From positions 186,001 through 250,000 of the forward strand of contig NZ_SWLZ01000003.1 of NCBI RefSeq assembly GCF_005502275.1: a stretch of 64,000 nucleotides of DNA, given 5' to 3'. Position numbers and translations under genes: made by a program. The number at the start of each line of letters is the position of its first letter. Position 1 is the first letter of the stretch. The stretch comes from Robertmurraya siralis (GTDB taxonomy: Bacteria > Bacillota > Bacilli > Bacillales > Cytobacillaceae). The notes beneath the pieces are model-generated. The model did no database searches and had not been told where the DNA came from. It saw nothing but the letters and a program-made list of their open reading frames with translations. Shown here piece by piece: positions 54,365 through 62,154 of the stretch.

Positions 54365-54541
54365 TTATTCTAACTGCTTTCCAACCGTTTTTATTTTTTC
54401 TCCGACTGTACACTGGGTAATGCAAAATCGGTGTGCATACGTTCTGCCTATTTCTTTTTTATGATATTTATGTAAAAAACAGTCCTTGCAATAACTGCTC
54501 AGAAGTTCTTCAACTTCTATTAAAACGTCTTTTCGCTTCAA
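54365..54541 (-). CDS. ypeQ: YpeQ zinc-finger-domain protein (DUF2602-like)
   Basis: A 58-residue protein with four cysteines arranged CKDC (18, 21) and CITQC (40, 44), consistent with a zinc site; it begins LKRKDVLIEVEELL. The TTG start at 54541 follows GAGGAGC with 7-base spacing. It is related to the B. subtilis ypeQ product encoded next to ypeP, which is its neighbour here too. Function unknown. Confidence 0.85.
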   Translation of the reverse strand: MKRKDVLIEVEELLSSYCKDCFLHKYHKKEIGRTYAHRFCITQCTVGEKIKTVGKQLE

Positions 54542-54587
54542 GCTATCAGCTCCTCTAATTAGATTTTGAATACTTTGAAGCCTAGTT

Positions 54588-55247
54588 TTACTCGTTAAGC
54601 TCCATTGTACTATGAATTAATTTCCCTTCCAATGCTTGTGTTGCAAGTTTATCAGCTTCTTTATTTTCATTTCTAGGGAGCAATTCGTATTTCGCTTTAA
54701 GTCCAAGACGTTCAAGCTTCTCCTCAATGCGATCGAGCCATTTGTTTAAATTTTCTTCATAGCAAGGCCATTCTCCCTCTAATTGCTTTATAACTCCTTG
54801 AGAATCACCTTTAATCTTACAAGGTAAATGATGAACACCTAAATCCTCAAGTAAATCTAAAGCGAAAAACAAAGCAGCATATTCAGATTCATTATTCGTT
54901 TCCATCTGTTCAATCAGTTGATTAGCACGCAATCGATATTTTTTCTTCCCCTTTTTATAATAAATAATCGCTCCAATACCGGCCTCATATGTATTTTTAT
55001 TAAAACCGCCATCAAAATATAACGTGAGATCGTGTGGTTCCTCTTCAATTTCTGCTGTCAGTTTCCGCATTTCTTTCATGGACCAAGAATGGTTCATTTC
55101 ATCGAGAAACAAAAACTGTAAAACCTTACCCGTTTTTTCTAAGTCCTCTCCAATACGAATGGCGGTTTCTGCATCTAACCACTCTGAGGAAAACTCAACC
55201 GGTTTATTTCCTTTTATCTTATATATCATTTCAATTTTATATTTCAT
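54588..55247 (-). CDS. ypeP: YpeP, RNase HI-like protein
   Basis: A 219-residue protein. The N-terminal 70 residues are family-specific; from about 73 an RNase H-like fold shows the four acidic sites as YFDGG, NNESEYAAL, GDSQG and ENKEADKLA (D-E-D-D). Activity as an RNase HI is uncertain in this family. Its neighbours ypeQ and ypdP match B. subtilis order. ATG follows GGTTTGAT; no strong site. Confidence 0.88.
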   Translation of the reverse strand: MKYKIEMIYKIKGNKPVEFSSEWLDAETAIRIGEDLEKTGKVLQFLFLDEMNHSWSMKEMRKLTAEIEEEPHDLTLYFDGGFNKNTYEAGIGAIIYYKKGKKKYRLRANQLIEQMETNNESEYAALFFALDLLEDLGVHHLPCKIKGDSQGVIKQLEGEWPCYEENLNKWLDRIEEKLERLGLKAKYELLPRNENKEADKLATQALEGKLIHSTMELNE

Positions 55248-55277
55248 CTAATCAAACCCTTCTAACCACTCAAAATT

Positions 55278-55390
55278 GGCTTTGTTATATTTTTTGCTCA
55301 TTTTCTCAAGCACCTTTCAGTATAACTGAATGGCGGGTTGTTTCATCCGAAATGTGGCAAAAATCGCTTTAGGAACAAAACATTGTTTTC
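55278..55390. repeat. Dispersed palindromic repeat, degenerate copy
   Basis: GGCTTTGTTATATTTTTTGC then TCATTTTCTC at the left, and a decayed core CGGG...CCGAAATG near 55334-55353, match the copies at 17155 and 33906. It ends just before the -10 element (TATAAT at 55409-55414) of ypdP. Confidence 0.55.
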
Positions 55391-55439
55391 AGCTTGCTCA
55401 AAAATCGTTATAATTGGCAAGGACAATTGAATAATCCTA

Positions 55440-55472
55440 TGCGGTTCGTGAACTCCCGCATTATCAAAACTA
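55440..55472 (+). promoter_or_regulatory. Class-I preQ1 riboswitch for ypdP
   Basis: Stem TGCGG and CCGCA (55440-55444 and 55456-55460) enclose the loop TTCGTGAACTC, followed by the A-rich tail TTATCAAAACTA. This is the layout of the preQ1-I aptamer. The tail runs into AGGAGG (55474-55479), whose GAG can pair with CTC of the loop, so preQ1 would hide the ribosome-binding site of the queuosine-precursor transporter gene. A TATAAT lies at 55409-55414. Confidence 0.72.
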
Positions 55473-55486
55473 CAGGAGGAAGTTTG

Positions 55487-56164
55487 ATGTTTAATGAATG
55501 GTTTGGTCTTATTTTTGTTCTTATCAATTTTGTTTTTGTGTTAGCTTTTTACCGTCTCTTCGGAAAAACAGGTTTATTTGTTTGGATAGGTTTCTCCACC
55601 GTGCTTGCCAATCTTCAAGTTGTCAAGACAATTGAAATTTTTGGTTTAACCGCAACTCTTGGTAATACAATGTACGGAACGGCCTTTCTTGTTACCGATA
55701 TTTTAAACGAAAAATACGGTAAGACCGAGGCCAAAAAAGCGGTATGGCTAGGATTTTTCACGTTACTTACGATGACTGTTATTATGCAAATGGTATTATT
55801 ATTTCAGCCTCATGAAATTGACTTTGCCCATGAGTCTTTAGCAACGATATTCGGAATCTTACCCCGAATTGCATTAGGAAGTCTCTGTGCTTATTTGATT
55901 AGCCAATTTGCAGATGTCTATATCTTTTCCTATTTAAGAAAGAAATTTCCACGAGATCATCAATTTTGGATTCGCAATAACGGAAGCACAATGATTAGTC
56001 AGCTTTTAGATACTGCTGTTTTTACGAGTATCGCTTTCCTAGGAGTATATCCAATTAATGAATGGTGGAACATTTTCCTGACTACTTATTTGTTGAAATT
56101 CCTTATCGCCATAATAGATACCCCATTTGGGTACTTGGCAAAACGTTTTCCCAAAAAAGCGTAA
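55487..56164 (+). CDS. ypdP: YpdP, queuosine precursor transporter (YhhQ family)
   Basis: A 225-residue membrane protein with about six helices, of the QPTR/YhhQ (VUT) family that takes up queuine or preQ1/preQ0. Landmarks are TVLANLQVVKTIEIFG, YGTAFLVTDILNEKYG and the C-terminal NEWWNIFLTTYLLKFLIAIIDTPF. ATG at 55487 follows AGGAGG of the preQ1 riboswitch. A longer in-frame start at 55394 would run through the riboswitch and is not used. Regulation by preQ1 fits the predicted substrate. Confidence 0.92.
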   Translation: MFNEWFGLIFVLINFVFVLAFYRLFGKTGLFVWIGFSTVLANLQVVKTIEIFGLTATLGNTMYGTAFLVTDILNEKYGKTEAKKAVWLGFFTLLTMTVIMQMVLLFQPHEIDFAHESLATIFGILPRIALGSLCAYLISQFADVYIFSYLRKKFPRDHQFWIRNNGSTMISQLLDTAVFTSIAFLGVYPINEWWNIFLTTYLLKFLIAIIDTPFGYLAKRFPKKA

Positions 56165-56537
56165 AATGTTTTTTACTTTTAACAACCAGCAGGTGCTACT
56201 GCATCTCAGTGTGTCAAAAAAAGCATCTGAGGAACTCTCTCGGTGTTTTTTCATTTCTGGGGTAGAAAATATGGACTATGAATACGGGTTAGCTACCCAA
56301 TCACAGTCTAATACATAGTATCACAAATTCAGATCTAGTTAAAAAACTGAAAGCCTTAGTCCTGCCTGATATACCTGTCAATCAGTGAATCTGATCAATT
56401 TATTTAAAAATAAATGAACATAAAAGCTGCTTGATTACCGTTTGAGCTACTGTTACACCTTTTAGATGTTTTTTTCTCAATAAACTATGTATAATAATTC
56501 ATTGTGAGGTATTATTTAACTTCAAGGAGGTTTCAAG
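56165..56537. other. Spacer between ypdP and ypdQ, no gene seen
   Basis: No supported reading frame or clear terminator. A TATAAT at 56490-56495 with a weak -35 may drive ypdQ. Confidence 0.5.
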
Positions 56538-56936
56538 TTGATTGAAGTTTACATAGATGGGGCAAGTGCCGGCAATCCTGGTCCAAGCGGAGCAGGGATT
56601 TTTATCAAAGGGGATGGAAAAACGGACCATTATTCCATCCCCTTAGGAAATATGAGCAATCATGAGGCAGAGTTTCAAGCGCTTATCAAGGCGCTCTACA
56701 TATGCATAGAAAATGGCTATCATATCGTTTCCTTCCGCACTGATTCACAGTTAGTAAGTCGGGCAATCGAGAAGGAGTTCGTGAAGAATAAAACGTTTGT
56801 ACCATATTGTGAAGAAGCGCTTCAGTTAATCAAGAAACTGGATTTGTTTTTTATTAAATGGATCCCCCATTCAGAAAATAAAAAAGCTGATCAGTTGGCA
56901 CGGGAAGCGATTCGGAAAAATACAGAAAAGAGGTAG
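56538..56936 (+). CDS. ypdQ: YpdQ, RNase HI-like protein
   Basis: A 132-residue RNase H-fold protein. Acidic positions are [11 protein letters not shown] (D), HEAEFQAL (E), RTDSQLV (D) and NKKADQLA (D). TTG start with AAGGAGG 7 bases before it. It ends one base before the EamA gene, suggesting an operon. Active-site residues are present, so ribonuclease H activity is possible, but the family has not been firmly assigned. Confidence 0.9.
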   Translation: MIEVYIDGASAGNPGPSGAGIFIKGDGKTDHYSIPLGNMSNHEAEFQALIKALYICIENGYHIVSFRTDSQLVSRAIEKEFVKNKTFVPYCEEALQLIKKLDLFFIKWIPHSENKKADQLAREAIRKNTEKR

Positions 56937-56937
56937 A

Positions 56938-57873
56938 ATGTTGACTAAGAAAACGATTTTTGCTGATATTTCTTTATTATTGGTTGCACTTGTTTGGGGT
57001 GCGACCTTTGTCATTGTTCAAAATGCAATAAATGTCCTTCCACCAATCGCTTTCAATGGAATTCGCTTCTTTGTTGCCGCTTGCTTATTAGCGTTTTGGC
57101 TTCTTCTCTTTGAAAGAAAACAACTTGTTGTGGTGGATACAAAACTATTATTATCAGGAATTTTCATGGGTGCCTGGCTTTTTTTAGGATATGCAACACA
57201 AACGATTGGCCTTTTATACACAAGCTCTTCCAAGGCTGGTTTTATTACTGGCCTTAGCGTTGTTCTTGTGCCGCTGTTCTCCTTTTTTTTATTGAAGCTA
57301 TATCCCAGCAAAAACGCGACTCTCGGTGTTTCAGTGGCAACAGTTGGGCTTTATTTACTAACCATGACTGATGTTTCCGCCTTAAATAGAGGGGATGCAC
57401 TTGTATTGATTTGCGCCATTGGCTTTGCTTTACATATTGTTTTTACAGGGAAGTACTGTAGCAAGTATCCGGCACTGCTACTTACAATTATCCAAATTTC
57501 GACTGTAGCCATTCTTTCCATCATCTATTCTTTATTCTTTGAAGATTGGCACTTGGTGTTTCAACCTGCGGTTATCCTTAGTCAAGAAGTTCTAATTGCA
57601 CTGCTGATTACTTCGGTATTTGCAACAGCTCTTGCTTTTTTAGCACAAACAAACTTCCAAAAGTTCACAACCCCAACGAGAGTTGCCCTTATTTTTGCCA
57701 TGGAACCTGTCTTCGCCGCAATCACTGGTTATATTTGGGCGAATGATCGATTATCATTGAGTGCCATCGTTGGTTGTTTCCTTATTTTGACTGGAATGAT
57801 ATTCGCCGAACTGCCTTCTGCCAAACTTTCCTTTAAGGAAAGAAGAAATAAGGCGAAAACACCTTCGATATAA
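56938..57873 (+). CDS. EamA/DMT family drug or metabolite exporter
   Basis: A 311-residue protein with ten predicted membrane helices in two EamA halves (first ending near 135, second near 290, with the TRVALIFAMEPVFAAITGYIW motif). Substrate unknown; the family exports amino acids, sugars and drugs. ATG at 56938 comes one base after the ypdQ stop, so it is co-transcribed. RBS AAGAGGT lies at the gene border. Confidence 0.88.
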   Translation: MLTKKTIFADISLLLVALVWGATFVIVQNAINVLPPIAFNGIRFFVAACLLAFWLLLFERKQLVVVDTKLLLSGIFMGAWLFLGYATQTIGLLYTSSSKAGFITGLSVVLVPLFSFFLLKLYPSKNATLGVSVATVGLYLLTMTDVSALNRGDALVLICAIGFALHIVFTGKYCSKYPALLLTIIQISTVAILSIIYSLFFEDWHLVFQPAVILSQEVLIALLITSVFATALAFLAQTNFQKFTTPTRVALIFAMEPVFAAITGYIWANDRLSLSAIVGCFLILTGMIFAELPSAKLSFKERRNKAKTPSI

Positions 57874-57929
57874 ACAATTAGCTTTATTTTTACGATTTCA
57901 CCCTAAGTCTTCCATTAGCACCTGCTAAA

Positions 57930-57979
57930 CTAGATGAAACGTTTGAAGACAATTTGCCTCTTCCTTCCGTTTCATCTAG
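57930..57979. repeat. 12-base inverted repeat in the EamA downstream region
   Basis: CTAGATGAAACG (57930-57941) and CGTTTCATCTAG (57968-57979) are exact complements with a 26-base loop and no T run. It may be an unusual terminator or part of a mobile element. Confidence 0.5.
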
Positions 57980-57994
57980 ACCGAGTAATCATAC

Positions 57995-58025
57995 AAAATT
58001 CAAGACACGCCCACGAGAGCGTGCC
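57995..58025 (-). terminator. Terminator of DUF6123-like gene
   Basis: Minus-strand arms GGCACGC and GCGTGTC are followed by TTGAATTTTG, immediately after the stop at 58026. Confidence 0.65.
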
Positions 58026-58307
58026 TTAGACTAATATATTTTGTTCTTTAATAAACTTTATTGCTTCGTTTCTCGATGTAATTTGATTTGACATTAATAG
58101 CTCCAATAATGATATATAGAAGCTGCCATCAAATGATTTTTGAGCCTTTAATGTTAACTCTAGCGCTGTTCGAGCAAGTTCATCAGACGCATTGGTATAC
58201 TGCTTCCCGAAATAAATAAAGCCGATTGCATCTTCACCAAATTGAAAACCTTTACTACTCAACAACTGTAAATAATCTTCTAAGCCCACAACCACTTTCC
58301 TCTCCAC
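58026..58307 (-). CDS. Small cytoplasmic protein, DUF6123-like
   Basis: A 93-residue soluble protein, likely helical (DYLQLLSSKGFQFGEDAIGFIYFGKQYTNASDEL, then an amphipathic C-terminal helix). The wording resembles Bacillaceae DUF6123 proteins of unknown function; the assignment is tentative. The ATG follows GGAGAGGA. It is single. Confidence 0.6.
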   Translation of the reverse strand: MERKVVVGLEDYLQLLSSKGFQFGEDAIGFIYFGKQYTNASDELARTALELTLKAQKSFDGSFYISLLELLMSNQITSRNEAIKFIKEQNILV

Positions 58308-58342
58308 ATTAAACTCTCTTTTTCTGACGAGAATGATTTCAT

Positions 58343-58834
58343 CTAAAATTTTATCTTAATATTCGACAATTTTCTATTCTTTTTTGTCACTAAATGTCCA
58401 ATCACGCCTGTAAAAATACCTAACAACGCACCCCCTATTACCTCTTCAGGTTGATGCCCTAGCATTTCTTTTAATCTTTTCGGAGTCTTTTGTTCAAATT
58501 TAACCGTCTCATCATGATGGACCTTTTCCATCAGCTCGCCTAAATCATTTACCTTCAGCGTCAGCTCACCAGTTTGACGTCTAATCCCTTGAGCATCGTA
58601 CATCACAATCAAACCATAAACAAGGGAGAGGGCAAAATCAATTGTCGGGAAACCCCTTTGCAAAGCAATATACGTTGTCAAAGAGGATACTCCTGCAGAA
58701 TGCGAACTTGGCATTCCACCAGTTTGAAAAAAGAGCTCAGGACGCCATTCTTTCTCCTTCACATAATGTATGGGGATTTTTAAACCTTGAGCAAGCCCAA
58801 TACTTAATAAGGCCACATATACACCTTTATTCAT
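58343..58834 (-). CDS. Divergent PAP2-family membrane protein (YuiD-like)
   Basis: A 163-residue protein with four hydrophobic segments. The MPSSHSAGVSSL and GHQPEEVIGGALLGI motifs are those of the divergent PAP2 (phosphatidic acid phosphatase 2-like) family, to which B. subtilis YuiD belongs. Lipid phosphatase activity is not shown for this group. Either of two adjacent ATGs (58837 or 58834) follows AGAGGTGAG. It is divergent from sspL. Confidence 0.85.
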   Translation of the reverse strand: MNKGVYVALLSIGLAQGLKIPIHYVKEKEWRPELFFQTGGMPSSHSAGVSSLTTYIALQRGFPTIDFALSLVYGLIVMYDAQGIRRQTGELTLKVNDLGELMEKVHHDETVKFEQKTPKRLKEMLGHQPEEVIGGALLGIFTGVIGHLVTKKNRKLSNIKIKF

Positions 58835-58883
58835 CATCTCACCTCTAAGTCTAGTGTGATGATGAAGAAGTGAAACTATTCAC

Positions 58884-58914
58884 TGTATGAGCTTAAACAG
58901 TGCTGCAAATACTA
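58884..58914 (+). promoter_or_regulatory. Candidate sigma-G promoter of sspL
   Basis: TGTATG (58884-58889) and AATACTA (58908-58914) at about 18 bases resemble forespore sigma-G promoters that drive ssp genes. The gap to the ribosome-binding site is short. Confidence 0.4.
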
Positions 58915-58935
58915 AAAATTGAGGGAGGTGTTCGC

Positions 58936-59076
58936 ATGGCAAAGCATGATCAAAGAAATCGTGGAAAAAAAGCAGGTGGCCTCACCCCTCAAGGGTACGG
59001 ACAGGATGCTGAGTTGACAGAAAACCCAAAAAGCGAGCTCGAAAATCGAGCCAAAAAAAGCAATACAAAGATATAA
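58936..59076 (+). CDS. sspL: Small acid-soluble spore protein SspL
   Basis: A 46-residue protein: MAKHDQRNRGKK then GGLTPQG ... NPKSELENRAKKSNTK. This matches SspL, one of the minor small acid-soluble spore proteins made in the forespore. RBS GGGAGGTG lies 5 bases before the ATG. Its location near ypdQ and ypcP is as in B. subtilis, and it marks the host as a spore-former. Confidence 0.95.
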   Translation: MAKHDQRNRGKKAGGLTPQGYGQDAELTENPKSELENRAKKSNTKI

Positions 59077-59198
59077 AAACGAAAAGAAAATATCTTCGGA
59101 AAAGTTAAATTTCAATTGTTCCTGCAATTTGTTGGCTTTGGCTTACTTGAGATAAAAGGTTTATACAAAACGATAGTACCTTTAATTGCTTTAACAAC

Positions 59199-59236
59199 AT
59201 AAAAAGTGCACCTCTCCCTTATTAGTGAGGTGCACT
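59199..59236 (-). terminator. Hairpin terminator
   Basis: Exact 10-base arms AGTGCACCTC and GAGGTGCACT; the minus-strand tail is TTTTTATG. It may end transcripts coming from the right. Confidence 0.6.
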
Positions 59237-59343
59237 CCAATCTTGTTCAGCAAGATTCCCTAAAAAATTATCTTACCATATATTATCTAAAATACTAACA
59301 GACCAACCAAAAAATGCGTTGCACACCGTTCTTGCTAGTGTAT

Positions 59344-59439
59344 TTATTTGATGTCAGTAACATCAAACCAGCTCATACGTTCACATCTTACTTTGACAAC
59401 TCGATCTATTTCAGCTTGCGCTTCATCGACGATTTTTTT
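59344..59439 (-). pseudogene. Possible gene fragment
   Basis: A minus-strand frame reads VDEAQAEIDRVVKVRCERMS and WFDVTDIK before a stop, downstream of a run of eleven A. It has normal codon use but no start or ribosome-binding site. It may be the 3' part of a broken gene; the product is not recognised. Confidence 0.3.
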
Positions 59440-59512
59440 TTTTAAAACTTTAATGATTCAAAGTAAGGGTGCTCAAAAAACCGTATGAACTACAAAATTG
59501 TAAAGCAAAAAG

Positions 59513-60442
59513 CTATATTCTATTTATTTTTTCTATATTTCCCCATGTTTCTTCAAGCAATTCGCTGTTTATTCGGATCGCCGTTATTGCACCAGAAGCC
59601 GCTGCTGCAATAACTTGATACATTTCTGAGGCAGCATCACCTGCACTATAAACGCCAGGCACGTTTGTTTTCCCAAATGAATCAACAACAATACTTCCTG
59701 CTTCGTTCATTTCACAACCTAAAGATTGTGGTAATTTTGATCCTATCGTAAGTTTTGGTGTAAAAAAGACGCCTGTACACGGAATAAGAGTACCATCAGC
59801 TAGTTTAATTTGTTGTACAAAGCCATCTTTCGATTCTATTTTCTTAATCGGTGCACTATATATCTTTATACCACGCAACTCGATTTCCCCACGTTGCTCA
59901 TCCGTCCACTCGTCCGGACCATTTGTACATATCGTTAAGCTGTTTGTCCAACCTAGTAAAGTTTTAACTCCGTGGAAACCGCGATCACCTTTCGCAATTA
60001 GAACTAGAGATTGTTCCCTTAACTCCCAACCATCACAATATGGACAAACAAATGCACTTCTTCCATATGCTTCAGAAAGTCCGTCAATATCTAAAGGTAA
60101 ATCTTTCATTCCTACGGCAAAGAGTATTTTTTTCGTTTTGTAAACAGCTCCTTCTTCAGTTGATATTAAAAATTCTCCATCCCTTCCTGTAATCTCTGTT
60201 GCAATATCTTCCACAAACTGAATTGATGGATAATTCCTTAACTGGTCTCTTGCAATGTTTCTAAATTCGTTCGGTGCAATGCCATCTCTAGTTAAAAAGC
60301 CATGACTTTCTTTCGTTACTCGATTCCTCGGCCTTCCCTCATCAATGATAACAACCTTTCTTCTTGCCCTTCCCAAGACAAGCGCAGCGTTCAGTCCTGC
60401 TGGTCCTCCACCAATTATTCCTACATCAAAATTACTATTCAT
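59513..60442 (-). CDS. Thioredoxin-reductase-like NAD(P)/FAD oxidoreductase
   Basis: A 309-residue pyridine-nucleotide disulfide oxidoreductase of the thioredoxin-reductase fold. FAD motif GGGPAGLNAA (11-20), redox-active pair CPYC (C133, C136) and a second dinucleotide motif region are seen, with the C-terminal GVYSAGDAASEMYQ. It is a TrxB-like enzyme but not the main TrxB. ATG at 60442 follows TGGAGGGC. It lies 47 bases after the CobW gene in the same direction, so probably in the Zur-controlled operon. Confidence 0.85.
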   Translation of the reverse strand: MNSNFDVGIIGGGPAGLNAALVLGRARRKVVIIDEGRPRNRVTKESHGFLTRDGIAPNEFRNIARDQLRNYPSIQFVEDIATEITGRDGEFLISTEEGAVYKTKKILFAVGMKDLPLDIDGLSEAYGRSAFVCPYCDGWELREQSLVLIAKGDRGFHGVKTLLGWTNSLTICTNGPDEWTDEQRGEIELRGIKIYSAPIKKIESKDGFVQQIKLADGTLIPCTGVFFTPKLTIGSKLPQSLGCEMNEAGSIVVDSFGKTNVPGVYSAGDAASEMYQVIAAAASGAITAIRINSELLEETWGNIEKINRI

Positions 60443-60489
60443 TATACAAACGCCCTCCAAGTCCTTAATTATTAGATTTGTTTATCTAA

Positions 60490-61689
60490 CTACGCCGTTT
60501 CAATAACCCATTCAAATGGATCTTTTAACTGACTCCAATCATCATCCAATTCACTATCTGTCAATAAACACTTGTCTAGCTCTGCTTCTATCTCTTCTCT
60601 ATTCAATTCAGTCCCGATTAAGACCATTTTGATTAATCTATCACCATATACCGAATCCCACTCATCCAACATTTTCGGATTTTGTCTAAGAATCTCCTGC
60701 TGCTCCAGCTTTGGCATAGAAGCAACCCAATACGAAACTGGTTCTACACTTACAGAAGGACCAGCCTGGGACATTAATAAAGCAATTGAATTTCTGGTAG
60801 CACACCAAACGATTCCTTTTGCTCTCACAATATTTTCTGGCATGTTATGAAGCCAATTGTTAAAACGTTCTGAATGAAAAGGCAATCTCCTTGTGTATAC
60901 AAACGAGCCGATCCCATACTCTTCTGTTTCAGGTGTATGTTGCTGATGGCCTAATGTAAGCTCCTTGATCCATCCCGCTGAAGCACTTGCTTTCTTAAAG
61001 TCAAATCTTCTCGTATTTAAAATCTCTCTCGGGTCAACTTGCCCCTTAATACTATGAATCATTTTCGCATCCGGCTGAAGCGTTCTCAGTACCCCTTCTA
61101 ATTTCTCCAATTCTTCTTTACTTACCAAATCTGTTTTATTAATAATTAACACATCACAAAACTCTACTTGATCAATTAGAAGATCGGCGATTTCCCGATC
61201 ATCCCCGTCCCCAAGTGCCTCTTTTCGATCTAATAAACGATCGCCGGATCGAAAATCCTTCCAAAAACGATTGGCATCAACTACTGTCACCATTGTATCT
61301 AATTGGCAAAAACGAGTAAGATCAATCCCAAGTTCCTCATCTATGTAAGAAAAAGTTTGCGCAACTGGAATGGGTTCACTAATACCCGTTGACTCAATGA
61401 CAATATAGTCAACATTGCCAGCCTTAGCTAACTTCTCAACTTCTATTAACAAGTCTTCTCGCAATGTACAGCAAATACATCCATTTGACATTTCTACAAG
61501 TTTTTCTTCTGTTCGAGACAGTTCTCCTCCTTGTTTTACCAGTTCAGCATCAATATTTACTTCACTCATATCGTTTACGATCACTGCCACCTTTAAACCG
61601 TCACGATTTTGTAGAATATGGTTTAATAGAGTTGTTTTTCCTGCCCCTAAGTAGCCGCTTAAAACGGTTACAGGTATTTTTCTATTCAT
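60490..61689 (-). CDS. yciC: CobW/ZagA-type zinc metallochaperone GTPase
   Basis: A 399-residue G3E P-loop GTPase of the CobW family. P-loop [10 protein letters not shown] (11-20), metal motif CICC (C71-C74), and a C-terminal CobW domain are visible. B. subtilis YciC (ZagA) delivers zinc to enzymes under zinc limitation. A perfect Zur palindrome at 61721-61743 lies 30 bases upstream, so it should be derepressed when zinc is scarce. The ATG follows GGAGGCG. First of two genes. Confidence 0.93.
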   Translation of the reverse strand: MNRKIPVTVLSGYLGAGKTTLLNHILQNRDGLKVAVIVNDMSEVNIDAELVKQGGELSRTEEKLVEMSNGCICCTLREDLLIEVEKLAKAGNVDYIVIESTGISEPIPVAQTFSYIDEELGIDLTRFCQLDTMVTVVDANRFWKDFRSGDRLLDRKEALGDGDDREIADLLIDQVEFCDVLIINKTDLVSKEELEKLEGVLRTLQPDAKMIHSIKGQVDPREILNTRRFDFKKASASAGWIKELTLGHQQHTPETEEYGIGSFVYTRRLPFHSERFNNWLHNMPENIVRAKGIVWCATRNSIALLMSQAGPSVSVEPVSYWVASMPKLEQQEILRQNPKMLDEWDSVYGDRLIKMVLIGTELNREEIEAELDKCLLTDSELDDDWSQLKDPFEWVIETA

Positions 61690-62078
61690 ACTACGCCTCC
61701 TTTAATAAATGCTTCTATTATAAATCGTAATCATTACGATTTATGATCAATAATACTGGACTTCTCTATATTTGTAAACTTATTCGTATTATTTTTATAG
61801 TCCGGATTAATGTTTGGTACAATTGCTCAACCTTCAGCCTAACTGGAATCGATATTATTAATGTAAGGGGCCCAATTAGTAAGTGTTCCTTGCCAGACTG
61901 TTGAAAGTTCTTATGGTATGGGCTGAGGTGAATCCATAAATACATAGCTTTTCATGCGATTCTTGACTGTTTTATTGTGATTAAGCCAACTTTCAGATAA
62001 AGCGGAAAGCCTAATCCGAGCAACAGTTTTTTTAAGAATTACCCAAAACCAACACTACCTATAGCATAGGATTTCTCA
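61690..62078. other. yciC upstream region to ypcP terminator
   Basis: Apart from the Zur box and its overlapping -10, this A/T-rich stretch has no supported gene. Short frames near 61915 are not convincing. Confidence 0.5.
61717..61743 (-). promoter_or_regulatory. Zur box and -10 element
   Basis: The 23-base palindrome at 61721-61743 has arms TAAATCGTAAT and ATTACGATTTA around a central C, an exact match to the B. subtilis Zur box. A minus-strand TATAAT (61717-61722) overlaps its edge, so bound Zur would block RNA polymerase. Confidence 0.92.
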
Positions 62079-62127
62079 TAAAAAAAGGAAGTGAAGAAAA
62101 CAAATCAGTCATCTTCACTTCCTTTTT
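62079..62127 (-). terminator. Rho-independent terminator after ypcP
   Basis: Minus-strand arms GGAAGTGAAGA and TCTTCACTTCC are followed by TTTTTTTATG. Confidence 0.88.
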
Positions 62128-62154
62128 GCTTCTAAACGTTTCCCGTCTTCTGTA

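Larger units (their letters stand above)
59077..59512. other. sspL to oxidoreductase spacer
   Basis: A 436-base gap with a hairpin (59199-59236) and a short minus-strand reading-frame fragment at 59344-59439. No complete gene was supported. Confidence 0.5.

Noticed and set aside
55394-55486. N-terminal extension of ypdP
   Set aside because: It would be translated through the preQ1 riboswitch and lacks a start signal; AGGAGG precedes 55487.
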